Source: Pipra filicauda (lineage: Eukaryota; Chordata; Aves; Passeriformes; Pipridae). From it: a stretch of DNA of 64,000 bases. Where the stretch lies: NCBI RefSeq assembly GCF_003945595.2, contig NW_024104617.1:417166-481165 (forward strand), read 5' to 3'. Under the pieces are notes generated by a model. The model had not been told where the DNA came from. It ran no database searches and saw only the letters and a list, made by a program, of their open reading frames with translations. Below, piece after piece: positions 25,246-38,100 of the stretch. The position numbers were made by a program, and so were the translations under genes. Position 1 is the first letter of the stretch, and every line of letters begins with the position of its first letter.

Positions 25246-28200
25246 TTAATCACTTTTCAGTGCTCTGCACAAATCTTAATTAGCACAGTAACTCCTCAAG
25301 TTACTCTCAGTTGTTCTCTGAGGAAGTGGCTTTATTGTAGTGCTGCATGACATATATGTAATTAATGAGTTTTACTGTTTCCAACCTACAATCTAGGCAA
25401 ACATGTTCCCAGCTCATTGCATTATCTCTAAACAAAGGTAACATAGTTCTTTAGTGGGAAAAGGAAAATTATTTTGGGAAAAAAATGTGTAAAATAACTC
25501 AAAATACATGCTGGAAGGATAAATCAATTGAGCCAAAGATTTTATGAGCTCTGATGATGATGTCCTGTACTCAACGAGCTTCCAGTTATGGATCTTGCAT
25601 GGATCTTAATTCCTATTGCAAAGGAAATCATCTTTTAAGTGTTCCCATGGACAGTCAACTTGGCGTGAACAAAGAACACAGTATCTGCATTTACCAATAA
25701 AGTCCATTTTTGTCTCTCGGATGAACAATCTGTGCTACTCCCGTTCCTGGAAAACAAGGCAGGGTAGATACTTGAGCAGTTGCAGAGCATGTATTGGAAA
25801 GCAGCACCCAACAAAAAGAAACCTTACAAATCATCAGGATCTCCAGGCAGGCAGAAAAGAAGTTTGAAAAAAATAATGGGATCTGAGTGCCTGGTTTTCC
25901 CTCCCAAACTTCTGCTTTTTATTTCAAGGAGATGTTTTGAACCGGAGAACTCTACATATATCACATGCTCTGATTCCTTATGTTTTTTCCTCTGTTCTGC
26001 AAGTTTCACCACAGAAAGCAGGTGAACAAGTTTGGGAAGAGGTTTGCAGGACTTCTACCCTCGAAGTCTATAGCATCGCCACCTTTTTCTGACCACATTA
26101 ATGCAAAAGGAAATGTTAAACATTACAAAAGGATTAAAACAGGGGGGGTGTTTCTAATAAACACCCCAAAGTGAAAAGAATAGTATGGAGGAGAGCAGAA
26201 ACCCCCTACTGGAAGGTAGAGAAGAAGCAAACCAGCACAGGGAGAGATGCAAAACTTTGAGGAAACAGAGTAATTCAGGAAAAAGGAGAAAACCACGAAG
26301 CCAGGAAGATGAAGAATGCCCTAGAGGGAGAAGCCAGAGAGGGGAAGGACTAAAGGTGAAGTTTTGCGGGTCAAACTCGTTTGGCCTAGAAATTCATTGC
26401 CACCGAAAAGGAGAGTTAGCCCTCTTGGTTCCCATCTCCCGAAGCTGCATGCTGCCACCGCCTCCCTTCCCTCTGCCTCCGTGCTTCTCACAAACCAATA
26501 TAGCAAATGGAGCACACAGTTTCTTTCCATTTAGCAGGCTGAATCAGTCCTTTGAGGGAGCAGATGAGTGCCAGACCTGGCACAAAGGAAATCTGGAGGC
26601 TGTCTAGTTGGGAGCAAGATACTGGGGGCAGAAAAGGTGCATGCATGGAAGCGCTTTGCAATAGTAACACGTTCTTACACTGGTGCAGCTAAGAATAAAA
26701 ATAAAGAATACAAAATCAGGAAACTGTAGTTGAACTTTTTACAATGACAAGGAAAGACTTATAGGCAGAAACGTACAGTTTGGGGGGGTATCAACCCAGA
26801 AAAACACAGGCTTATTAGATTCAGTTTTGTTCTGTACACACAACATAAAAAATAGGAAGAAAATATTTTTTAAGTGTCTTCATGTATGAAATCTCAAATG
26901 ACTTGTTAAGTTGCAGCTATCAGAAATTCTACAGTAGAGTTCAAGATTTTTGTGTACCTAGTAACAGAATTTAAAACTACTTGCTGATTACAGAAGGTGT
27001 TTTCAAAGGCCAGACCTCAAAACAAAAGCTTTCTGGATTTTGATCACAAGTTGTTGTGGCTGTGACTAGAAAGCTCACTTACACTGTATTTATGATGGCC
27101 AAAGAGTCTACCTGACTTCAAATTGCACAGGATTTGGAGCACACCCCAGTCTGCAGTGAGCAGTACCACACTGAGCTGTAGTAGTCAGTTGTCTGCAATC
27201 ATGCTTCCCTCTTTTAAGCCACTTAGCTACTAGGATTAGCACACAGATCTTTCTCGCTGCTCTGATTACCTTTTACCCTTTCACATTACATCCTTATTCA
27301 CTTATGATTTATTTATGATTCCTCTCTGATTTCCTTCCAAACTTCCTTCCTCCTTTACTTGCCTGATAATTAGAAACCAAGGAATACGTGCGGCTCACTT
27401 TGGGAAGTGTAAACTTTCCAGGTCAGCTTCTCTTAACAGATGATATGAAGCATTGCAGTTAATTTCCTGCATATTCACTCCAAGACAACTCAAAAAAATT
27501 CTAGAACTAATTTTAAATAATTTCTATTGTATGAGGTACTGCTTCCTTGCATTTTTATTAATGCTTTGCATGGTTCCCATTGTCGTATTTCCTTATACAG
27601 CTTTAAGGAGCTGGAATGTGTGCTTTACACCTGCAAAGATAGATTACAGTAACAACTTCCCTCCTATTCTATTTATCATTTGTCGTTGACAACAGAAAAG
27701 AAAAATGAACAACGTTCCAGCTAAAATTTAGTTGCTTTCAACACAGCAGCTGGGAAACGAGTAGGTAATTGAATTTTACCTACCTGATCATTAATGAAGC
27801 CAGGTTTTGTTTTTCCAGTATTACTCTGGGAACTGAGTGTTTTCTCAACAGTAATTGCTATTAAACAAAGGAAAATAGTTTTACAGTTGCAGACAGCACA
27901 CAGTTATGAAACCAGGGGGAAGTAACTTCTCTACTTCTCTACCACGAACTTCTCTTGGAACTAGTGACTCCAGCTGTCTGATGTCACATCAGATGAGGTT
28001 GGAAAAAGTTTTCAAATCCACCCTGTAATGGGAGGGCAGCCAGCATGGTCCTTACAGCAATAATGAATTTGTCTCACCTAAATGTAAATATCTACAATCT
28101 CCATCTCAGCTTATCACCCTAGGCTCCATAGGAAGAAACCCACACATCTGGTGGACAATGTATGTCACTCCAAGTAGGCATCTAAAATAAGGCACATAAA

Positions 28201-29329
28201 TTGAAGTGCCTGCTTCATTCAGGTGAGAGTCCATGACAATTAGGTCAGATGGCTGCCCTTCAGGCAGAAAAGTCCTTAACAGGCTCACTGTCTTGGTTCT
28301 TCTCATTCCAAAAAGCAAGGGCTACCATACCTATCAAGTGAAAACACAATAGATACCTTCAGGTGAAAAAGCTTCAAGAAAGCATGAAGGTCATGTTGTG
28401 TTTGACCTTTATAACAGCATGTGAATGCAGCTCCACACTGAGCTAACTCCAAATCTGGAAAAGACTTGCCTCTGTGGCTGCTGAACCAGAGCCAAGAGTG
28501 ATACTGGCAGCACACTTCTTCCTCGGGGAATTAGCACTTTTCTTATTCTGGCCAAATATTCATTCAGTCATTACAAGTTACAGTTTAAGTCTATTTCTCA
28601 AAAAGAAGAGAGAAAAGATTACAGATAAATATATCAAATGCATAAAGCTTGAGAAACAAAACCTAAAAACTAAGGAATCAGAATTTAGGAATAATACACT
28701 GCAAAAATCTTTTGTTCAGAACTTCTTTTTAAGTGTTTATTTGCTACCCATCAAAATATGTTGATAGTTTCTCACCAGTTTGTAACAGAGCTTAGGGAAA
28801 TAGTACGTAATGCCCATGAAGAACGAGGTGCCCTCTCACTCGTGGAGATGCTTCTTTACAACAGTGACGTAAATCTTCTTAGACAAAAGAAATCCTATTT
28901 AGAAAGAACTTGATCACTGTAATTTCCTAGATGTTTGAAAGCTGTTAGGATGTCTAATACACTAGAAGGGCGTGACCCTGTTACTGCTCTCAAGGAGCTG
29001 TTGCCCAAGTGTTGCTCCTGCTGGTGGAGAAGAAGTTAGCACCTTATTCCTGGGGAGCAGGTACAAAGCATCCTGTCAAATGCCTATCTTGTGCTTGCAC
29101 TAGGTGGTGCAAGCTGAGAGGAACTGCATCCTGTGCACACCTATAGAACGTTCCCACACGGTCCAACTCTGAGAAGCCCTCGAGGGCAAAGTGGACTCCA
29201 GGTTACTAACTCAAACCTGTAAACTGTGCTGTACATTGGGCAGGAGGAGCAGCTTTTCTTAGGAGTGACATCTGTAAGCATCTAGAGGAGGACCCTCCAC
29301 TGTTCCCCATGCCCTTTGCCTGCTGTCAG

Positions 29330-29415
29330 CCAGAGCTGCTGGAGTTGCTGCTGCTGCCTGATGAGGCACCAGCTGGGAAGGAGCAGCAGCAACACAGACA
29401 TAGCCCTAGGGGAAG
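29330..29415 (+). other. Candidate plus-strand exon, 86 nt
   Basis: A strong acceptor (pyrimidine-rich 'ttccccatgccctttgcctg' then CTGTCAG) is followed by 86 nt. The segment ends at a consensus donor, GGAAG/GTGAGA. One frame reads PELLELLLLPDEAPAG then KEQQQHRHSPRG; a second frame is also open, so coding is not established. It lies in a block (about 28,960-29,420) richer in G and C than its neighbours, about 5 kb upstream of the CpG-island gene and on the opposite strand. It could belong to a divergent noncoding transcript, an unknown gene or an old repeat. No protein family was recognised. Confidence 0.3.
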
Positions 29416-30214
29416 GTGAGAATCAAAACAACATGCCCCGGGGCCAAAACCACTTCTTCTGGTAAGCACTCCATGTAAGAAATGGACAACTCATGGAGCA
29501 ATCACAAGGGAAACCTTTCCCTAAGGTAAAAGATGTTGGCAAGCATCCAGGAGTTTGTTAGTACTGGTGTGCTACCAGAATCTCACTCAGGTATTTAATT
29601 CTAGCTATCACATTCAAATTTATTTCATTCAATAAATCACTATACTGTTTCAGTTATAGGCTCCTGTATATATACTGTATAATTTGTAGGTCAGTGATGT
29701 CCTGTATGTGATTGTGCATATTACTGCACTATCAGTTATCAGCAGCATGGCAAAGAAATTTAATCTAAAAGACTTATATTTTAGAAAAAGGTTAAATTAC
29801 TTTGCATCCCTTTCATTTGCACATTGGTCTCTATTTCCAGCATCAGTGAAAATTCACTAGAATATGTTTAAACTAAAACTCCAAACTACTAACCTGTAAA
29901 TAAAAAAAATTTCCCTAGCACATAGCACAAAATAGTTTTGTGCTAATTTGCCCTGTGGGTCACTAGAATTCACTTGGGTTTTAAAGCTGCAGAAGAAAAT
30001 ACCAGTTATCTTGCCATCCTTTTCTCTCCTTAGAGGTACAATTTAAATAAATGGGACCACTCATTGTTTCACGTGAAGATAAATGACAGGGTTTCAGGCC
30101 TAATTTTTTTTTTTATGTTTGTTTTTCCTTGCTGACACAGAACAAGCCAAAAAGGTAGATAGGAATAAGGGAAGAATATAAGGGGGGAAGGAAGGGGAAA
30201 AAAAAGGGAAGCAA

Positions 30215-30305
30215 ATGTAAATTCCAGGTTGACATCCTTGTGGGTGGGTCCCTTCCAACTTAGAGTATTCTGTGACTGAATAAGTTCGGTTCTGTGACTC
30301 TGTGA
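30215..30305 (+). mobile_element. Short CR1 3'-terminal fragment
   Basis: The segment contains 'tgggtgggtcccttccaact' followed by 'attctgtgactg' and further TTCTGTGACTCTGTGA-like octamers. This is the recognisable 3' tail of CR1 in plus orientation. Only the last 90 bp or so survive, and the tail appears expanded or diverged. A purine-rich tract (30,180-30,210) lies directly upstream. Confidence 0.75.
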
Positions 30306-32148
30306 GTATCAAAACAGCTTAAGGGACTTAAGCGTACAAACCAAAGACCTCAGTGAAGTCTCATCTCTGCAAATTATACACATCTGGGAAAAATAACAAT
30401 TCAGTGGGAGATTTTTTTAGTTCCTGAAAGTGGGTAGATCTCCATATTTCCTTCCTTGTTTATCTCCTTGCAACTCACATTCACTGTAAACTGCATTACT
30501 GGGCTGAGCTCTCACTAGCAATTATCCCTCTTCCATAAATATCTTCCAGGAACGGGAGAGAGAGAAAAGCACAATTTTCTTTCATTACATATGACTTGTA
30601 GAAATTGCAGCTATATAAAAAAAAAAATTAAAACCACTAACTTGAAACAAATCAGATACAGATACATGATCTGCTTGCTCTGACTAGAAAGAATAATGCT
30701 TATCAACGCACGGGCTCCTATGTAAATTTACCATCTGAGTATTTGACAAGAATTTAGGAGGACGAAGGGCTCTTTCAAAAACCGAAAGTTTATTCAAAAT
30801 TGTTTCACAAATAGTATGGGACTGTTAAAATCCATTTAGTCTGTAGAGTAATAACTATAAAATAAACCTCCCAAGAAGTAACGTGACTACTGTACATTTT
30901 GATTTAATGTTGTAATTCATAAACCAGTTTTGTAGTGTAAAAGTAATTATTTCAAGACTGGAGCAAGACCAAGCCTCTTGTGACCAACAATAATAATATT
31001 CATAATGTTAACAAACCTCTTCAAATGAAGTCATTGTTTAATACACTTCAGGCTATATGTGAAGTGGTTACAAACATCATGTTTTTGTAGTTGTCAATAA
31101 TTTTGGGATCATGTAAGCAGATGGACCCCACATTCTTCTGTTCTGGATTTCAACTGTAAATTAAGAGTCAGGGTAGTATTATTCATAGTATTCACTGGAG
31201 ATGGTGGAAAAACTAGTGCTCCAGCTGAGAAGGAACTTTGCTTTTCAAAATCTGACTTTCGTTCGATTGACTCTAAAGCCAACATTTTCAAACTTTTGTG
31301 AACTATGAATTCTTATACTTTGTTTTTCAGTCAGAAAAAGACAAATCATGAAGTAGTCTGCTTGGTTAGCAATGAGCCTGACAGAAATTCCTCTTTTCTC
31401 TCAGCCCTGGGGGAGCGCTCATGCAAACTGCCCTTGGAGTGACAGTCCCTGGGAGGCATCCCAGTACCTCTCTGCTCCAGGGCAGGGAGCCTGGGAAGCC
31501 AGAAAGGCAGCCTGAGAATTACTATGGAATTAGGATTTGCCACAATCCTGTGACACCCTGAGGTCTTGGCACTGACAAGCTGCAGGGCCGTGCCATCTCC
31601 AGTGGTGCCAAGCCCTGGCAGGCAGCCTGTCCTACAGCCCGGGAACTGCTGCAGAGCAGTTATGCCAGGCAGCCTGCACTAAAAATGGGAACCAAGAATT
31701 TTCAGGACCACTGTATCAGGGTTTGGATCACTGGATGGACTTAACCAAAGATACATACTCTTGAATCAGTCCCAGACCTTGGGCTGTGGGACAGCCCAGG
31801 AGGATTTTTTCACAGTCATAAATCCACAGTCTTCATGCAGCCTGCTTGTAACTCAGGGATAGTTTTCCTGGATTGATTAGAAATGGATTCAAGGAGTTGC
31901 AAATGAAATACTCGAAAGCCAGCAAATCAACTTTTTTCCACTGGAGTAAATTCATACTCATTAGCGTGATTAATGGCTTTTGAAATGTTTCTTCTTTTGT
32001 ATTTATAAAATGGAATCATATGCAATATGAATTCCTTATGAGGTATTTTAAACTTGTATATATGACTGTCTACCGGGTTAACAAGGTATTTTTACAGCGT
32101 GCTCTAGCAATTTACATTCAGGGTCTGGTGTTACTGTGAAGAACAGAT

Positions 32149-32190
32149 ATGGTTACAATTTCAGTGTATGGTTACGATTCAGTGTATGGA
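32149..32190. repeat. Two-copy tandem duplication
   Basis: Units of 18-19 bp, ATGGTTACAATTTCAGTGT and ATGGTTACGATTCAGTGT, differ by one substitution and one indel, indicating a fairly recent local duplication. Confidence 0.8.
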
Positions 32191-35100
32191 GTCTGAGGGC
32201 TTCAAGCAGTAATGAGTTTTATTTGAGCATCATTTTCCCTGACTGTAGGTTTATTGTTGTTTTCACCTTGAGGCTGCAGAAGCATCAAAGCATATTTGTT
32301 TTCTAGTAAGAAACTTCAATCACCTAATGATTCAGGCATAAAAGTTCCCCTGACCTGTCATGACAAGTGAGAGAGACTATGAAGGAACTGACTTCAGCAC
32401 CCAAGGGGAGATGGAGAAATGCAGAATCTTAAACACTCTGGATGACTCTTATCCTAAGTCTAAAAACACTGTAAAGTAGTTAGGAAAAAATCAAACAACC
32501 ACCAACAACCATGTCCAAGTGTTCCAGGTGGGACTCATCTTCACATTCAGACAGCTATCTATCGGTGTCTATGCATGAGTTAGGCATTTTGGTCCCCATT
32601 ACAGTCACTGAAGACCTACTCTATACAGTACAGATAGAGCTGAAAGCTCTTTGGAACACAGCAGTCTAAAGCAGATGCCATGTTTGATCTGCTGAACACA
32701 TTTCCAGATCAAGACGAGTAACCAACTCTATGTGCCCACCTGTAAAAGCTGCCATTGCAGATATGTCCATGTCCAGAGCCCTACAGCAAGCTGTGCTACA
32801 CAAAGGTAGTAATAACTGTGTTAAAGATCTTTAGTCCAACTGGCTGGATAGCCTGTTTCAACTGTCATATGTTCCTAAAATATAAACCAACACAAGTCCG
32901 AGTTTGGGGAAGGGATCTGTAAGAAGGCCTGTCTTATATGTCCAGGCAAAACAGATTAATACCTTACCCAAGAGGATCCCTGGACTAACTCGGTACTTAG
33001 CAGTGCACATTTCTGAAAACACAGCCTAGTAAACATACAGCAAAGGTGTATTTACTGTACTTTTGTTCTCCCCTGCAGCAGTTGGGTCAACAGTTGCACC
33101 AGATGTGACTGCTGTGCTGTAAATATGGCATGCTGCTCCCACAAATTAGTCCTCATACCAGAAGAGCTGAGTTTCACTGAAGGGTTATATTATGTTAGTG
33201 CTCAAACTGCTTCCCAGTTGTATTCAGTGAAAGGTTAAATCACCCAGCACTTGGGCATCTGACGCTCCCTGTTACCTGGAAACTGGAGCTCTGACTACAA
33301 GCACTGTTGAGAAAGTGATTTGAAAAAAGCAAGAGGAACATGAAAGCACAATTCATATAAGACATGCACCATCATCCAAGCATTTCTCCAACTGCAGACC
33401 CGTATTGTTTTAAGCTACAAGATCCTTTACTGATAGAAATATACTGAATCCCTCGTAGCTATCTCCAGTATATCCCAAACTGCGGCTATTCCCTTTGCAG
33501 GGATGGGAGGAAGGTGAAAGCAGAGCATAGCCCACAGCCTTCCAGATCCATAGATCCAGAGGTGGTATAGCTGCAGTGCTGCTAAGCAATGACACTTAAA
33601 CTAATCTGGGAGGAGAAGATCCCCCTAGGCAAAATAGCTTGGGAAAGGCTGGGTTGTATAAAAATGCTGGTCTATTCTCAGGCTATTGTTTTGGAAAAAA
33701 GGTAAGCTATGAATTGAAAGCACTGCAACTATTCCTAAAGAATCTCCCACTAGTCTGCTCTTCTTCTGCAATAAGGACACCCAGTTCCTTTGTAGTTAAA
33801 TTCTTCTCAAGTGACTTGTATTGCTTTAACTGTCCTGGTAAGACTTGAAAAAATGTAAGTACAGGAAAGGCCTTGGAAAGATTCACAGCAGTTTTACACC
33901 AACTTGACAATACTGGAGATCTCAATGAAGCCAGAATAGGAGAAAGTAGGAATAATGCAGCAGTGAGAGAGCCATGCTATTCTCCCCCCCCCCTTTTTGT
34001 CCTTCTCCCTTGATTGAAACATCGAGGGGAAATCTTGGAACTGATCCTGTACACGATTTGTGCTCCTAAAGCAGAGCCAGAATGCTGCGAGCCAAGCGCT
34101 GGGCTGAGCATCCAAACTTTTACTGTTTATATTGAAGCATATATTTGCTGGGTGCAGGAGTTTGAGACCACTTCTCCCCACACACCAGCTGGGAGGTATC
34201 AAAGCCCTTCGCGCTATCCACCCATTCACCTCCAATTAGACCAAGAGTTCACAAGATGCTGAGAACATCAAAGTGTTAAGGAGAAGGAATTCATCCACAC
34301 AGGACAAAGAATTTAAGCTGTTTACAACTTTCTGCTCTCTGATGTTTATTACAACCCCCCCCCCATAAAATCTGCCTCCATCTGCGGTACCTTGTAGCGA
34401 CAGAGTTAATGAAAACCCAAGCCGCATTCCAAGGATGGCAATACAGAATGAGAGCGACCTCAGCATTGTTTTGCTAAGATCTCGAATTGCCAGTACTGCA
34501 AAATGAAGTAATGCACTCTGTCAACATGTAGTATGTTCTATAAATGGGATTGCCTGTTCATCTATTAGTAAAACACGCAGAAAAGCACTATTTGATAGGC
34601 GTTAGAGCAGCTGACTGCTTGCTTTGACTTCTTTCTTAAGATTTATCTGAAGCATGAAACTGCTGAAAATCTCCTGTGAGTAAAAAAGACAAAAATATAT
34701 AAAAAAATAATTAAACATATTTACAAACAGCCCTTACTTTATGTGTCTGGTCTTGAGTCAGCATTTCATTATCAGCAGAATTAAATCTGAAGTTAACTAA
34801 AGCACTGAATGCTGAAAACTGATTTCCATGGACTTCAGTATCAACTTATAAAACTGTTATATCTTTTTACAAACAAAAGATTACCCTATTAGTTAACTTA
34901 GAAATCTCAGACAGTTTTTAAAAATGTATATACAGCTTCCAGATTGAATTTTGCTGATCCAGGCTTCTTAGGAGGAGTTTATGGAGCCAGACTTGTCATA
35001 TGAGCTATTTCTATAAGCCTCAGGTAAATATACACAGGGTTCGTGTTGTTAGAGAAAGTATTTTTTTCTCTTCTAAAAAATTTAAGTTAATCTTAAGCAA

Positions 35101-38100
35101 AAACAAAAGTTCATTCAGTACATTTTGTATTTGTTATTTTTGACCCATTTTGGGAAGTATTTTCCTTCCACAGATTTGGACTGTCCCTGCTTCTCTCCAA
35201 CTCACTTTAACTCTTTCATTTCTTTTACCACTCTGCTTCACAGTCTGCTGCTCTGGTCTCTTGAGTTAGAAACAGCTAGATGGCACAGCTGGAGAAAAGG
35301 AAAAGGGTTTCAGGTATTTCCTTCTCCTTCCCAACCAGCAGCTTTCATGCCTTCCCTTTCCTTCATGTCTCCTTTAACTCCAGTTTCATAGAAAAGTTTG
35401 ATCTGTATTGCAAAACCAATTAGAAGTGTCAGTTTTTACTCATGTAGCTGATGCAGATGCAATTACAGGGATCAAATGGATATGTTTTATTTCCTTTTCC
35501 ATTCAAAATTGCTGTGGCCATCTAAAACATTACTAGAATATCACTCTGTCTGTAATGACAGGGGTCTCCAATTTTCATAAAGTTGTAATTTGTAAACTCA
35601 ATAGCCAAATCAGTATCTCTTATTTAAGATTTTGGTTTAATGTTGCTCTTTCAATGGAATATCACATAAAAATTTAGCCATAAAACTCAGACTCAAAGAG
35701 TCAAAAGTACTCTAAAGTACTCAAAGACAGGTATCAAAGTCAGAAATCAAAGGATCTGTAGCTTCCCCTTCAGGTATCCATAGGCCTGGCAGCAAGATGG
35801 GGAAATGTCCCTCCCCTTGTTTTCATCTATACCATCTCTCCATCCACCATTGGTACTAAGCTGAAATTTGCAAAGCAATTAATTCTTTTTCCACTAAAGT
35901 AAGATACAATATGCTTACTACAGGTAAAGGTTTGTAATTAAGTTTGCTAAGTCTTTCTATGACAGAGAATGTGAGAAAAGGTAAAGCAGATAAAGAATGA
36001 AGACATGGATATGGCAATACAACATGGATTACCAAAATTCTTGATCATTGGCTGGAAATGGACACTTTCATATGATCAAGAGCCTTCATGTGCCCAATGC
36101 CCCCAACTCAAGGGCCTTTTGGAGCAGGCTCCAATGCCTCTTGGAGCAGTTCTCAGAGACGAATACATAATGGCCAGGAGCTCCCACTGCTCCACTCTGA
36201 GACACCACTGAATTTCACAAACAGCTGGGGACCCAGTCAACCCAGCAAGGCTGCACAAGTAATCACTGTTGGCTTAGCTCTACTCACAACCAAGGATGTG
36301 GATCAGTCCCTGTGCCAGCACAACTTCACTGCGGGCCTTATGATAAAATTTTGGCACTTGAAATGCCCCATGGCTACAGCCCTCAAGAGATTCCAAAGAA
36401 AAGAAGAGCAATGTTCACATGGGGACACACCCAGGTAGGTTGTCTGAGGGGAAAAAAAGATAGATTGTCACTTTTTGTTGGTACTTATGAGAAGGCAGGC
36501 AGCAGCAGTTTGCTGCTGCTGATGCCCAGGCCTGGTGGTGTTCTACAGAACACTCCAACAAAAGTCATATCTGAAAACCGCCCATGACAGACTCTTCTGC
36601 TCCCTCTGTACCCTCTGCTCCCAGCTGTACTAGCACAAGAAGTTCTCTTGTGATCCTGCGTAAATCATCACTGTTCTAACAGAAATTACTGATCCCATGG
36701 GTCCTCAGAGAGAAAAAAAATTATTATGTTCCTTATTTAATTTTAAGCAAAAGCATCTTGGCTTATTTGAATGGTTAACACCGGTAGTTGGAGATGATTT
36801 GACTGATTTCTTGCTTGAATCATAAGCATCCAACTTTCACACATCCTGGTCTCTTGGCACCTCTGAGACCTACAGGCACAGCACAGTGATGAACAGATGG
36901 TTGCAGTGACCTGTTCCATCCACCTAGAGGGATCCATAAGGCAATGTCTGTATATGTCTGTCTACCATCTGTATTATTCCAATAAATGGGATCATTTTTA
37001 GACTGCTGTGGTTACCCTACTGATTTGCAAATGAATGCTCTTGGTACTGTCTTTAATTCAAAAATATTTTGAAACATTCAAAGTGCAATACAAATCTCCC
37101 TCTTACTCTTTATTTAATCACAGGCTGCAGACAATGGCTATGATTCAAGGTAGCAACTAACTACTCACATAGTTTTGAGTATGTTTGAGCATGGAAATGA
37201 TAACTATGGGATTCTTGTGGAAAATTGCTTCTGAACCAAAGGCAGAGGAAGCTACACACCTCTGGGTGTGATATATGCCATATCAAAGCTATGTCTGCTA
37301 CCTACAGGATGACCTCAGGTCCAGCTAAGGGTCCCAGATGGGACAGCCATCTCTCAGGCTCATTATTTCAACTGGACAGAAAGCCACATAGGAAAGCTTT
37401 CAATATTGCACCCTCTGTCATTATCTTTTATCAGTTTCTCTGCATTCACCTATGAAATACCATCCAATGAGCAGAGTGTTTTGCTTTGGACTGTGCAGTG
37501 TGTAATTCTGCCAGAGGTACCACAGCACAGCAAATGCTGCAGGAGGTACCAGTGCATGAACCCTGGTGCCCACTTGATGGACCATGTGTCAGTTCTGCTG
37601 CTCAAGGACTGTCATGACACACAGACATGGTGGGAATCCAACCAAAGCTAATGCAGGGCAGCTCTCAGCAGAAGGGAGGAGAGCATGCTGTGTCTGCAGT
37701 GAACTGGAGCCACCGATGTGCCTCAGCCTCAGCTGCAGCTGGACTATAGCATTCCTCTGGAGCTCATGTAATTCTGGAGGCTTTTCTGTTTATTTTCTTA
37801 ACAAAGTTTTGTGGACTTTTTAAGTGGGGGGAGGGATACTCAAACATTCCCTTCCCTCAGTTTTAAAAAATCAAGATTCAATTTTGTAAATAGATATAAG
37901 AAAAAAATCTCTGTTAGAACCTGCCAATCCTTTAAGGTCTGAACTTCATGACTTAGGTTCTTTTCATGTTTTTAACTATCACATTTCTTTTCAGTTGAGT
38001 ATTATTAAATGAGCAACACCATTATGGTAAAATTGGTATTATTGTAATTGAATAATATGAGATATATCCAAAGGAAAAGAAATTAAATGAATCACTCTTC

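Noticed and set aside
36000..37820. Slightly GC-richer stretch considered as a decayed retroelement
   Set aside because: Several short frames looked vaguely protein-like, but no diagnostic motif, terminal repeat or consistent reading frame was found on either strand.
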